The notes: a model not told the origin generated them from the sequence alone. Positions 1 through 7,909 are shown, numbered from the stretch's first letter. The stretch: DNA of 10,702 nt from Candidatus Peregrinibacteria bacterium (GCA_023245725.1 JAHFJU010000050.1:1-10702), one strand, 5' to 3'. Numbers and translations are program-made.

Positions 1-1122
1 AGTAATGTTTTTTACTGAAATAAATATTCCGGCTGTGCTCAATTGCGATGAAAGAGTTTTTCCGAAAGTTTCAAGACCAACTGGCAAATCAAGCACGATC
101 GGAGTAGTAGCTGATAGAGTTGTAGAATTTAAAAATAACTGCTCAGTCTGCAGATCAATTTTATCGATAGTGAGTTCAGGATCGTAACCAAATACAGCAG
201 GTGGAACGAGTTGATTTATTACTGTCGCAAATCCATGGCCAAAACGTGCAAGTGTTTTTGGATTAACCGCAGACTGAACAGCTTTACGAAAATCAAGATT
301 GCTCAATAGACCAGACGAATTCATTAACAACATGTCAGACTCTATTCCGGGTTGTACAACCAATGAATAATTCTTCTGAGAAAAATCGTCGGCAACATCG
401 GCAGGAATATTCATTAGAACATCTACAGAACTTGAATTTAATGCTGCCAATTTTTCTTTCTTTGTTAAGAGCGGAATAAGCGATAATTTTTCGTAAGCCG
501 GCTGAGCTCCCCAATACTCAGAAAAACGATCGAAGCCTGTACTGCTTGGCCGATACGCCCCAGTACCGATAAATTCATTGCCGACACGCTTAAATATAAG
601 CGCCGAAGCCATTTTTTGGGGCAACAACACATCGGTTTGCTTTGTATTTATATGAATTAAATCACCAACGACATCAATCGAAGTTACAGTCGAAAAAATA
701 TCTGAAAGGCCAGACGATTCACTGCGAGAAATATCTAAACATTTTTTCACATCATCGGCTGTCAAAATGCTGCCATCGTGAAAGTGAACATTCGGGCGAA
801 TGCGAAACTCCCACTGAGTTGAAGAAAGCATGCCATACGAAAGAGCCAAATCGCTTTCAAGTTCCAAACTTGAAGTACGGCGAACGAGCGACTCGAATGT
901 TTGAAGCAAATACATGCGAGAACCGACATCGTTTGCCCGTGGATCGTGTGACACAATCGGAGCACTTACCCCAATAGACAATGACCGTACGTTTTTAGCT
1001 TGAGTAGGCCGTAATTTCGATACAAGCGCGTTAAAATCCTGTTCAAAAAACAACTTACCTGCAACACATACAAGCAGAAACACATATAAAGCGACCGATA
1101 AAATCTTGAATACCTTTTTCAC
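1..1122 (-). CDS. ABC transporter substrate-binding protein, family 5 (peptide/oligopeptide type), partial
   Basis: Translation gives 374 residues running off the left edge. Proteins of this family capture peptides or similar solutes outside the membrane for an ABC permease. Visible here are a hydrophobic N-terminal segment (about residues 4-25), then the family 5 core: WEFRIRPNVHFHDG near 104-117 followed by LTADDVK, the short motif GTGAY near 186-190, and the stretch DFRKAVQSAVNPK near 277-289, typical of DppA/OppA-like proteins. The chosen start is GTG at 1122, because a TGA lies in frame a short way upstream and the hydrophobic segment follows at once. Cys19 in FLLVC does not make a good lipobox (Val precedes it), so a membrane anchor is likelier than a lipoprotein; this is inference. 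No permease or ATPase gene is in the window, so substrate and partners are unknown. The gene diverges from the 929-residue gene. Confidence 0.88.
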   Translation of the reverse strand, partial: MKKVFKILSVALYVFLLVCVAGKLFFEQDFNALVSKLRPTQAKNVRSLSIGVSAPIVSHDPRANDVGSRMYLLQTFESLVRRTSSLELESDLALSYGMLSSTQWEFRIRPNVHFHDGSILTADDVKKCLDISRSESSGLSDIFSTVTSIDVVGDLIHINTKQTDVLLPQKMASALIFKRVGNEFIGTGAYRPSSTGFDRFSEYWGAQPAYEKLSLIPLLTKKEKLAALNSSSVDVLMNIPADVADDFSQKNYSLVVQPGIESDMLLMNSSGLLSNLDFRKAVQSAVNPKTLARFGHGFATVINQLVPPAVFGYDPELTIDKIDLQTEQLFLNSTTLSATTPIVLDLPVGLETFGKTLSSQLSTAGIFISVKNIT

Positions 1123-1150
1123 ATTGCCATTCTCACATGCCGAAGACAGA

Positions 1151-1179
1151 TTGCGCAATCAGTTAAATTGTGGCATAAT
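1151..1179 (+). promoter_or_regulatory. Putative sigma70-type promoter for the 929-residue gene
   Basis: TTGCGC (1151-1156) and CATAAT (1174-1179) are separated by exactly 17 bp, close to the -35/-10 consensus. The predicted transcription start is near 1186, leaving a leader of about 19 nt before the ATG at 1205. That leader is A-rich and has no Shine-Dalgarno motif. The 82-bp gap must also serve the divergent solute-binding protein gene, for which I see no convincing minus-strand promoter. Confidence 0.5.
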
Positions 1180-1204
1180 TAATAGAAACAAAAAAACTTT
1201 AATT

Positions 1205-3994
1205 ATGGGTACAGACAGCGATAAAGATAAAAACCAACAAACACCTTGCAAAGCAGTTGATGCGCCAACTGCGAATGCTGATCATTTAGCGCAAGCTGAA
1301 CCAGCCGCAAATTCTAAAAACGCAGTTGGTAAAGTTGCAGACGCAAGCGGAGCCGCGGTAAGAACCGCGATGAGCACAGCTGTAGTATCTAATAATAGAC
1401 GAGAAGCTGATGAGGGAGGCAGACGAGATTTATACACAAAAATTTCAGAAGATTTCAAAGAAGAAATAGGAAATTTAATAGTAAATGAGGAAAGTAAAAA
1501 GAGAGAAATAATATTATCGGTAATGGGGCTATTTAGAATGAATAAACACGGCGTTGATGCTTTAAATAACCTAAAAGAAGAAAAAATTATAGTTGCAATA
1601 ATCGAACATTTCTGCAGACAATTAGCAGCAGAATGGGTAAAGAAAGCGAACAAAAATAAGTTAACAATAAATAATCTTACAGACGAACAAATAATTAATG
1701 CGATTCAAGGGCTAAAACTAAAAATGCAGGAATACTTATTACCAGCAAGCATTACGCCGAAAAACTTGGCAAAGGCAATTAAATCATTTTTCGAATCAAG
1801 AAAAACTAAAGAGACACATCTATTCACCAAAATCCATGACTACCTAGAAAAAACCGCAAAAAATAACTCAGACATCATAGGCGAAAATCCGCATATGGAG
1901 GCCGTTTTACAAGAAATATTTGTAGATCCAAAACACATTAGAACCGAAGAGTGGTTCAAAGAATTTAGCGCATCATGCGACCCAATGGGAACATATGAGT
2001 CATGCGTTAAGAGCATTTTAGAAGCTTGGACAAAATCCGCAGTTATTAGGAATTATTCTGTTCCAAATAAATTTCACGAGATTCAACATACAAGATTTAA
2101 TGATTTAAAAGACATAAGCCAATTTAATGAGCCAGAACGTAGAAAATTTTTTACAAAAATATGCTCCGAATATTTCAAAGCGAACTTAAAAACACTTCTC
2201 GCATTGAGAGAGGAACGAATTAGAATTGAGAATGAAAGAATTGAACAGCCTATTATACCCAATACATCTATCCACCCAATAGATGCAATAATTGAAGCAG
2301 GATTTGCTAACGCAAAACCGACTAATATACTGACAGAACCTATTTCTACGCAACCTACAGAAGTAAAAAATTCAGAACCTGATAATGATATGGATTTTGG
2401 ATCAGTTCTCGCTGCCATTAATTTAGACGATGAAACGGATTCAACGCCAATACCTTTTCAACGTGCGGCCGAGCCAACAAGAGTTGATCCTTTACCAGCG
2501 GTTGCGTCATCACCTAGCAATAGGATACCAGATTCAACCACCACTCTACATTCGGCTGCGCCAGTAGATACAAATCCACTAAAGAATGTTCCTGCGCCCA
2601 CAAAAACTAACAGTGGATTGATAGACCCGTTTGCAGAACCAATAGCAGGCGGATTGCTAGATGAAATTGGACAATCATGGGGATTGCCGACAAATGGAGC
2701 AGATGACAGTACGGAATTGCAGAGATTGGGTGCAGATGAACTGGATGAATGGACAAGAGCGCTAGACGCCGAACCGACAATAAGCACAACTATGCAAATT
2801 GGTTTTCAACGAGTGCAACGACCCGAAATTCCACCACACAATATGGCGCTTCCAGAAGAAGTAATGTCGCCCGTATTAGCGAAAATAGCATCGCCACATA
2901 CAGGTGATAATGAGCCAGGAATTAGCAATGTTTATCCTCGTATTCGCGCACGTACTGTAGATACAGGCGAATTTCCATCTCTGGTCAATGCAAACGTCGG
3001 CCGAATAAGCACGCAAGCATCACCGCTGCCAGGATCACCTACAATCGATGCGGTAGACATGACTCCTGTTGAAATACCACAACAAGAAACTGAGACCGAA
3101 GTAATTGAAGACGGTGACGATTTGGTAGAAGCACTTACGCCACAACCTACAAATTCAGAAAACATTCCAGATCTAAACGAGTTTGATGTTTCGTTAGATG
3201 ATGACGACGATAATAACGATGAATTTTATGACGAACAACGAGTGCCTACAGTGGCTCCTTCAACCGAGGCAGTGAATTCGGCGAATAATTCGCCTTCAGG
3301 CTTCATTGCAATCCCATCTGCAAAAGATAGACCCGAAGATAGCGTTCGAGAAGCATTCACAGGCCCTAAAGCAGCAGGCCATAAGATGTGGCTATTAAGA
3401 AAAGGAGATAAAAGAGTCGGGAAAGACATGGAATTAATAGTTAACCCACAAACAGGAGTAGTAAGAATATCTTATACTGATAGGCATAATGATATTTATT
3501 CATTAGAAATAGATACTAGAAGTGAAATGACCCCTGTTACTAAGGCAACATTAGCAGGAAGAATTGCAGTTTTAAATAGCAATGGAGAAATCAAAAGTAA
3601 GAAAGAAATTCCTATTGCTGGCGATATAGTAGTTTTTATCGGTATGTATGAGTTTGGTCAATACCGTTCATTTTATAAATATATAAAAAAATTAAAGCGT
3701 AAAAGAATTTTTAAGAAAACACTCGAACAACGTATAGAAAGTCTATTTAACTATGCTAGTAAAGATTACTACACATCTTTGATCTGCGTTATTGAGGTGC
3801 AGGCAAAAAATGAGGACAATACAGACCAAAATAAAAAAATAACTGATAGTGATCTCGAGTTATCAGTTCTATCTCGAGAAGGAATAGAGGGCACAAATGA
3901 GCTAACCCCTAATGAGCTTAAGCGAATTAACGCGCTGGCCAATGAGGCTGACAGTCCCAATATCCCTCCTGTGAAAAACGGGACCGCTAACTGA
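1205..3994 (+). CDS. Unrecognised large modular protein, 929 residues
   Basis: I do not recognise this protein. The start is ATG at 1205 (MGTDSDKDKNQQ), just downstream of a good promoter match; the frame stays open upstream to a TTG at 1106, but that start would run into the divergent gene and precede the promoter. There is no signal peptide or membrane segment. Residues 1-70 are polar and probably disordered. Residues 74-350 are Lys/Glu/Ile-rich and look alpha-helical. Residues 350-720 are rich in Pro, Thr, Ser, Asp and Glu, look disordered, and include a run of Asp/Asn near 665. Residues 725-890 form a second compact region, first apparently beta-rich (MWLLRKGDKRVGKDMELIV) and then strongly basic (YKYIKKLKRKRIFKK). 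Composition changes along the gene: single lines counted by hand run about 25-37% GC in the helical part and 47-55% in the linker. The last 30 codons are antisense to purD. A scaffold, surface or nucleic-acid-binding role is possible but unsupported. Confidence 0.8.
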   Translation: MGTDSDKDKNQQTPCKAVDAPTANADHLAQAEPAANSKNAVGKVADASGAAVRTAMSTAVVSNNRREADEGGRRDLYTKISEDFKEEIGNLIVNEESKKREIILSVMGLFRMNKHGVDALNNLKEEKIIVAIIEHFCRQLAAEWVKKANKNKLTINNLTDEQIINAIQGLKLKMQEYLLPASITPKNLAKAIKSFFESRKTKETHLFTKIHDYLEKTAKNNSDIIGENPHMEAVLQEIFVDPKHIRTEEWFKEFSASCDPMGTYESCVKSILEAWTKSAVIRNYSVPNKFHEIQHTRFNDLKDISQFNEPERRKFFTKICSEYFKANLKTLLALREERIRIENERIEQPIIPNTSIHPIDAIIEAGFANAKPTNILTEPISTQPTEVKNSEPDNDMDFGSVLAAINLDDETDSTPIPFQRAAEPTRVDPLPAVASSPSNRIPDSTTTLHSAAPVDTNPLKNVPAPTKTNSGLIDPFAEPIAGGLLDEIGQSWGLPTNGADDSTELQRLGADELDEWTRALDAEPTISTTMQIGFQRVQRPEIPPHNMALPEEVMSPVLAKIASPHTGDNEPGISNVYPRIRARTVDTGEFPSLVNANVGRISTQASPLPGSPTIDAVDMTPVEIPQQETETEVIEDGDDLVEALTPQPTNSENIPDLNEFDVSLDDDDDNNDEFYDEQRVPTVAPSTEAVNSANNSPSGFIAIPSAKDRPEDSVREAFTGPKAAGHKMWLLRKGDKRVGKDMELIVNPQTGVVRISYTDRHNDIYSLEIDTRSEMTPVTKATLAGRIAVLNSNGEIKSKKEIPIAGDIVVFIGMYEFGQYRSFYKYIKKLKRKRIFKKTLEQRIESLFNYASKDYYTSLICVIEVQAKNEDNTDQNKKITDSDLELSVLSREGIEGTNELTPNELKRINALANEADSPNIPPVKNGTAN
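3828..3868 (-). terminator. Probable intrinsic terminator of purD, inside the convergent gene
   Basis: Read on the minus strand, AACTGATA and TATCAGTT form a perfect 8-bp stem around a 12-nt loop, followed at once by ATTTTTTTATTTT. It lies 33 nt beyond the purD stop codon, the expected place for a rho-independent terminator. The stem is AT-rich, which weakens the call. It sits inside the reading frame of the plus-strand 929-residue gene. Confidence 0.55.
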
Positions 3995-5242
3995 GCCACA
4001 TGCTTTTTCAGCAATCGCCTCGGCTTTAACCAAAGTATCTGCGATTCCTACAAAGGCAATTGCGCGTGATGATGAGAGATACAATCCATCATCGCGCTGA
4101 TCAACCGATGAATAAAAACTAACAAGCCGCTCATCGACAGAGTTTAACGAATTTAATAAATCCTCATTAATTTGAATTTTCTCACCAGTACAAGGATTTT
4201 CCGGATACCCATTTGGCACCAAATATTTGCAAACCGTCGCCTTCTTTTCGAACTCAACTGTGAGCGATGAAAGTGTTCCTGCAATTATATGTTCACATAC
4301 ATCAACGAAATCAGTCTTTAAAAGTGGCAACACATTTAGCGCTTCAGGATCACCAAAACGAGCATTATATTCAATCAATCTCACGCCATTTTTAACAGCA
4401 ATAAATCCACCGTACATAATACCCTTATAGTCACTACCCGTTTCTTTTTTTAGCGCGTTCATAATTTGAACGGTAATTTCGTGAGCATCAGCGACATCTT
4501 TTTCTGTCAAAAAAGGCAACGAATGATTTGCGTCAGAATACGTTCCCATACCTCCTGTATTTGGCCCCGTGTCGCCCTCATATGCACGCTTATGATCTTG
4601 AACAACCGGCATATCGACTACAGTATTTCCGTCAACAAAACTCATCAAACTAAATTCCTGCCCTACAAATTTCTCTTCAATCACAACTCGTCCAAACTTC
4701 TCAATTGAGGCTTTAGCAAAGGCAATTCCCTCTTCAACCGTTTTCACATGTTCACCGGAAACAACGACACCTTTTCCTCCCATTAATCCATCGGCCTTTA
4801 CAACATATTCGCCACCAAGCTCACCAATAAACGAACGAATCGCAGCTTCATCGACATGTGTAAAAACTTTATAAATAGGATTCCCCGGAACATTATATTT
4901 TTCAACCAAGTCGCGTGTGAAAGATTTTGAGGATTCAAGGCGTGCCAAAGTTTTAAGAGGAGCGACTGAGTGAATGCCCAAAGTTAGTAGCGCGTCTGCT
5001 GCGCCATCGGCAATTGGATCATCGGGACCAATTACAGCAAAGTCGGGTTTAATCTCTTTCGCGCAACTAAGCAAAGCAGAAAAATCGCCCAACGAGCCAA
5101 TCACATAATCTTTAGAAACAGCCGCGATTCCCGGATTTCGCGCTTTCGCAAAAGTTGTTAATTCAACACGCCCGTTTTTTGTAAGTGCTTGCGCAATGGC
5201 ATGTTCACGAGCGCCATTACCAACTAATAATACTTTTTTCAT
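3902..5242 (-). CDS. purD: Phosphoribosylamine--glycine ligase (GAR synthetase)
   Basis: PurD joins glycine to phosphoribosylamine with ATP to make GAR, the second step of purine synthesis, in the cytoplasm. The 446-residue protein shows the N-terminal motif VLLVGNGAREHAIA (4-17), IGPDDPIADG (71-80) and the ATP-grasp core: VVKADGLMGGKGVVV (147-161), EEKFVGQEFS (189-198), HKRAYEGDTGPNTGGMGTY (217-235) and EYNARFGDPEA (291-301). The C-terminal domain ends RRDIGT plus a 16-residue tail, which I recall from archaeal-like PurD proteins. I chose ATG at 5242 because it places the nucleotide-binding strand at the N-terminus as in the family; an in-frame TTG at 5254 would add four residues. Neither start has a Shine-Dalgarno site. 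The gene follows purF by 75 bp, which suits handover of unstable phosphoribosylamine. Its last 30 codons overlap the convergent 929-residue gene. Confidence 0.97.
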   Translation of the reverse strand: MKKVLLVGNGAREHAIAQALTKNGRVELTTFAKARNPGIAAVSKDYVIGSLGDFSALLSCAKEIKPDFAVIGPDDPIADGAADALLTLGIHSVAPLKTLARLESSKSFTRDLVEKYNVPGNPIYKVFTHVDEAAIRSFIGELGGEYVVKADGLMGGKGVVVSGEHVKTVEEGIAFAKASIEKFGRVVIEEKFVGQEFSLMSFVDGNTVVDMPVVQDHKRAYEGDTGPNTGGMGTYSDANHSLPFLTEKDVADAHEITVQIMNALKKETGSDYKGIMYGGFIAVKNGVRLIEYNARFGDPEALNVLPLLKTDFVDVCEHIIAGTLSSLTVEFEKKATVCKYLVPNGYPENPCTGEKIQINEDLLNSLNSVDERLVSFYSSVDQRDDGLYLSSSRAIAFVGIADTLVKAEAIAEKACGSVSGPVFHRRDIGTVSLIGQRVNSLKLIRG

Positions 5243-5289
5243 CGTTATTGCCAAGTAATAAATTAAAAATGAATGAACAGCGTCCCAGC

Positions 5290-5303
5290 TTACACTGGTG
5301 TAA
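5290..5303. promoter_or_regulatory. 14-bp perfect dyad in the purF-purD gap
   Basis: TTACAC and GTGTAA flank a central TG, giving a perfect inverted repeat with a 2-bp centre. The spacing is too small for an RNA hairpin but suits a dimeric DNA-binding protein. It lies 14 bp after the purF stop and about 48 bp before the purD start. No regulator gene is in the window, so an operator role is only a suggestion, and chance is a real alternative. Confidence 0.25.
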
Positions 5304-5317
5304 ATTGCGTTCGAGCA

Positions 5318-6889
5318 TTAAAGCATTGAAAGCTGATCTTCAATCTCAAGGCCGCTCTGTTCGCTTCCTTCAGCGAGCGAACCGGTTACCATCGACTTGT
5401 CTAAGTTTGCCTGCAACTCTGCTGCCCGCCTTGCAGACTCAACCTTATCGAGCATTTTCTCTGTAACCTCAGGCGTTGGATATTTGCCCGACAAACACGC
5501 AGTACAGAAATTTGTAATATCTTTGTTGCCTGCCTTTACTGCTTTTTCCAAGTCTTCAAGAGTCTGATAAAAAAGTGCATCGACTCCTATTGCATGAGCA
5601 ATTTCATCGTGAGACATATTGTGAGCAATAAAATCTTTACGAGAAGCCATATCGACTCCATAAACACACGGGTTTTTAAGAGGAGGACAACACGATGCCA
5701 AATAAACACTTTTAGCTCCAGCTGCGCGAACCATTTCTACAATTTTACGAGACGTGTTTCCACGAACAATCGAATCATCTACAAGCAACACATTTCTTCC
5801 CTTAATTTCTAGAGGAATCACATTGAGCTTATATTTAACAGATTTTTGTCGGAGTTTTTGCCCCGGCATAATGAATGTACGTCCTATGTATCTATTTTTT
5901 ATAAGCCCCTCTCTGTATGGAACACCAAGTTCAGCAGCAATCTCAAAAGCTGATGAACGCGCGGTATCTGGCACAGGAATAACAACATCTACCTTCATTT
6001 TTTTGCGAGTAATCTCCTTCATGATTTTCTTGCCCAAAAATGTTCCCATTCGAAGACGCGATTTATAGACACTCACTTTATCAATAACCGAATCAGGCCT
6101 GGCAATATAAACAAACTCAAAAATACACGGCGCCCACTTTGTCTGCGCAACCTGCATGCTGTGCAACTCACCTTTTAAATCAATATAGATGGCCTCACCG
6201 GGTAGAACATCGCGCACAAACTCAAAGTCGAGAATATCGATAGCCACACTTTCGCTGGCAAAAACATACTCGGTGCCAGAAGCCGTTTCGCGTTTTCCAA
6301 GAACGAGCGGTCGAATTCCGTGCGGATCTCTAAAAGCCAATAGCCCATGACCAGCGATTATCGATATAACCGAATAGCTGCCTTTTACACGGCGCATTAC
6401 TCCTTTAACCGCAGTAAAAAGTTGTTTTGCATCTAGCTGACTGGCAGAACGCTCATGGGTATTATGCTTCGCAATCTCATCGCCCAAAACATTTATTAGA
6501 GCCTCTGTGTCTGAACCTGTATTTAAATAACGCGCATTGTTCTGAGTAAGTTCATGTTTCAATTCATCATAGTTCGTCAAATTTCCGTTGTGAATTAACG
6601 AAATTCCATATGGCGAATTTATGTAAAACGGCTGAGCCTCGGAACTCGCATCTGCGCTTCCTGCTGTCGTATATCGAACGTGCCCAAGCCCAATATTACC
6701 CTTTAGCATAATCATATGTTTCGCCTTGAAAACATCTTTCACTAATCCATTACCTTTCTTTAAGAAAAACCGTCCGTCATACGTCATTATTCCTGAAGAA
6801 TCTTGACCACGGTGCTGCAATACAATTAAACCATCGTAGATATATTGTACTGCCTGACTAGTTGAGAAAAGACCTATAATGCCACACAT
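5318..6889 (-). CDS. purF: Amidophosphoribosyltransferase (glutamine PRPP amidotransferase)
   Basis: PurF catalyses the committed step of purine synthesis: PRPP plus glutamine gives phosphoribosylamine. The 523-residue protein starts MCGIIGLFS, so Cys2 becomes the N-terminal nucleophile after Met removal; there is no propeptide of the kind found in Bacillus subtilis PurF. The glutaminase domain shows LQHRGQDSSG (24-33), HVRYTTAG (70-77) and IHNGNLTN (99-106). The transferase domain has the PRPP loop VLLVDDSIVRGNTS (367-380). Cys255, Cys408, Cys462 and Cys465 (FCTACLSGKYP) match the four ligands of the Bacillus-type [4Fe-4S] cluster, so an oxygen-labile iron-sulfur form is predicted. A Glu/Ser-rich tail of about 45 residues follows the usual end. 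The start is ATG at 6889; the 55-bp gap after folD is pyrimidine-rich and has no Shine-Dalgarno site. Confidence 0.97.
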   Translation of the reverse strand: MCGIIGLFSTSQAVQYIYDGLIVLQHRGQDSSGIMTYDGRFFLKKGNGLVKDVFKAKHMIMLKGNIGLGHVRYTTAGSADASSEAQPFYINSPYGISLIHNGNLTNYDELKHELTQNNARYLNTGSDTEALINVLGDEIAKHNTHERSASQLDAKQLFTAVKGVMRRVKGSYSVISIIAGHGLLAFRDPHGIRPLVLGKRETASGTEYVFASESVAIDILDFEFVRDVLPGEAIYIDLKGELHSMQVAQTKWAPCIFEFVYIARPDSVIDKVSVYKSRLRMGTFLGKKIMKEITRKKMKVDVVIPVPDTARSSAFEIAAELGVPYREGLIKNRYIGRTFIMPGQKLRQKSVKYKLNVIPLEIKGRNVLLVDDSIVRGNTSRKIVEMVRAAGAKSVYLASCCPPLKNPCVYGVDMASRKDFIAHNMSHDEIAHAIGVDALFYQTLEDLEKAVKAGNKDITNFCTACLSGKYPTPEVTEKMLDKVESARRAAELQANLDKSMVTGSLAEGSEQSGLEIEDQLSML

Positions 6890-6944
6890 TTTGTAAGAGG
6901 AGTTAAAGGTAGAAAGTAAAAAAGGAGCTGAACTAAGAATGATT

Positions 6945-7820
6945 TTATAACGAGTCTCTGCGACGAACTGCCGTTACCACATTTCTCATAAGACAGGCCA
7001 CGGTCAAAGGACCAACACCTCCGGGAACAGGAGTAATTTTCGAGACTTTAGAAATAACACCATCGAAATCGACATCACCAACAAGTTTTGTTTTATTCGT
7101 TTCAGAATCGACAATTCTATTTACGCCGACATCGATAACAACAGCACCATCTTTTACAAAATCAGCAGTGATAAATTTCGGCTTTCCGATTGCGACAACC
7201 AGAATATCGGCACGAGACGCATTAGCCTTTAAATCTTTAGTCTTAGAATGACACACCGTAACTGTAGCTCCGCGATTAATAAGCATGGTCGAAAGTGGCT
7301 TGCCTACAATGTTTGAACGACCAATAATTACAATATCTTTGCCTTCAATATCAATTTTATAATAGCCAAGAAGTTCAATAATTCCACGAGGAGTACATGG
7401 CACCAAGTGCTCAAATTCCTGCGATAAAAACATTTTTCCAAGATTGTATGCATGAAATCCGTCGACATCTTTTTTTGCATCAATAGCACGAATAACTAGA
7501 GCTGACTCAATATGATCGGGCAAAGGAAGCTGAACCAAAATTCCGTGAACTGAAGAATCGGCATTCAGTTTTTCAATTTTAGCAACGAGCTCATTTGTTG
7601 TAATTGTAGGTTCAAGAGCAATTTCTTCAGACTCAATTCCGCATGCGGCGGCAGTCTTAATTTTTTGATTTATATACGAAAGCGACGCCGGATTATCTCC
7701 AACTAAAATAATTACCAACTTCGGCAAAATTCCGTTTTTACGCAGATCTGCTACATCACTCTTCACTTGAGAGATGAGAAAATCTGAAACGAGACGACCA
7801 TCGAGAAGTTTGGCTTCCAC
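6945..7820 (-). CDS. folD: Bifunctional methylenetetrahydrofolate dehydrogenase/methenyltetrahydrofolate cyclohydrolase
   Basis: FolD interconverts 5,10-methylene-, 5,10-methenyl- and 10-formyl-tetrahydrofolate with NADP, supplying one-carbon units for purine and thymidylate synthesis. At 291 residues it has the family's usual length. Visible motifs are the catalytic Tyr49 and Lys53 pair (SYINQKIK), VQLPLP (96-101), KDVDGFHAYN (117-126), the dinucleotide-binding loop GRSNIVGKP (167-175), and TPVPGGVGPLT (263-273). The start is GTG at 7820, which gives an N-terminus (MEAKLLDGR) aligning with known FolD; the frame is open upstream only to a nearby stop, with no better start. The GTG sits exactly where transcription should begin from the promoter just upstream, so the mRNA may be leaderless. 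purF follows after 55 bp. Confidence 0.97.
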   Translation of the reverse strand: MEAKLLDGRLVSDFLISQVKSDVADLRKNGILPKLVIILVGDNPASLSYINQKIKTAAACGIESEEIALEPTITTNELVAKIEKLNADSSVHGILVQLPLPDHIESALVIRAIDAKKDVDGFHAYNLGKMFLSQEFEHLVPCTPRGIIELLGYYKIDIEGKDIVIIGRSNIVGKPLSTMLINRGATVTVCHSKTKDLKANASRADILVVAIGKPKFITADFVKDGAVVIDVGVNRIVDSETNKTKLVGDVDFDGVISKVSKITPVPGGVGPLTVACLMRNVVTAVRRRDSL

Positions 7821-7826
7821 GGGTGG

Positions 7827-7855
7827 AGTATAAAGGTGATTTACAGGTTTAGCAA
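7827..7855 (-). promoter_or_regulatory. Strong sigma70-type promoter predicted to give leaderless folD mRNA
   Basis: On the minus strand TTGCTA (7855-7850) and TATACT (7832-7827) are 17 bp apart. Six bases (CCACCC) separate the -10 box from the GTG of folD, so the predicted +1 is the G of the start codon. This would split folD-purF-purD from dut-tmk as a separate transcript, though read-through remains possible. Confidence 0.6.
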
Positions 7856-7909
7856 TGGCCAGTCTTGCCTTAATTCATAGAAAAATACTTGGCCGAATTA
7901 TCAAAAAAA

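Noticed and set aside
642..977. Plus-strand reading frame of 111 codons and a minus-strand one at 762-965
   Set aside because: Both are shadows inside the solute-binding gene, whose translation shows clear family motifs in its own frame.
1106..1204. Upstream extension of the 929-residue gene to a TTG at 1106
   Set aside because: It would overlap the start of the divergent solute-binding gene and begin before the predicted promoter at 1151-1179; ATG 1205 fits better.
2083..3429. Several minus-strand open frames of 60-111 codons within the 929-residue gene
   Set aside because: Ser-rich, low-complexity translations with no start signal, as expected antisense to a Pro/Thr/Asp-rich linker.
4062..4097. 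Stem-loop GCGCG..GATG with CATC..CGCGC downstream of the 929-residue gene
   Set aside because: It has a 2-nt bulge and no U-tract and lies in conserved purD coding sequence, so I do not call it a terminator.
5243..5254. TTG start adding MAIT to PurD
   Set aside because: ATG at 5242 puts the first beta strand and GNGAREHA motif at the family's usual distance from the N-terminus, and TTG has no ribosome-binding site.
6890..6944. GAGG/AAGG motifs on the plus strand of the folD-purF gap as ribosome-binding sites
   Set aside because: They are on the wrong strand for purF, and the plus strand offers only a few codons before a stop.
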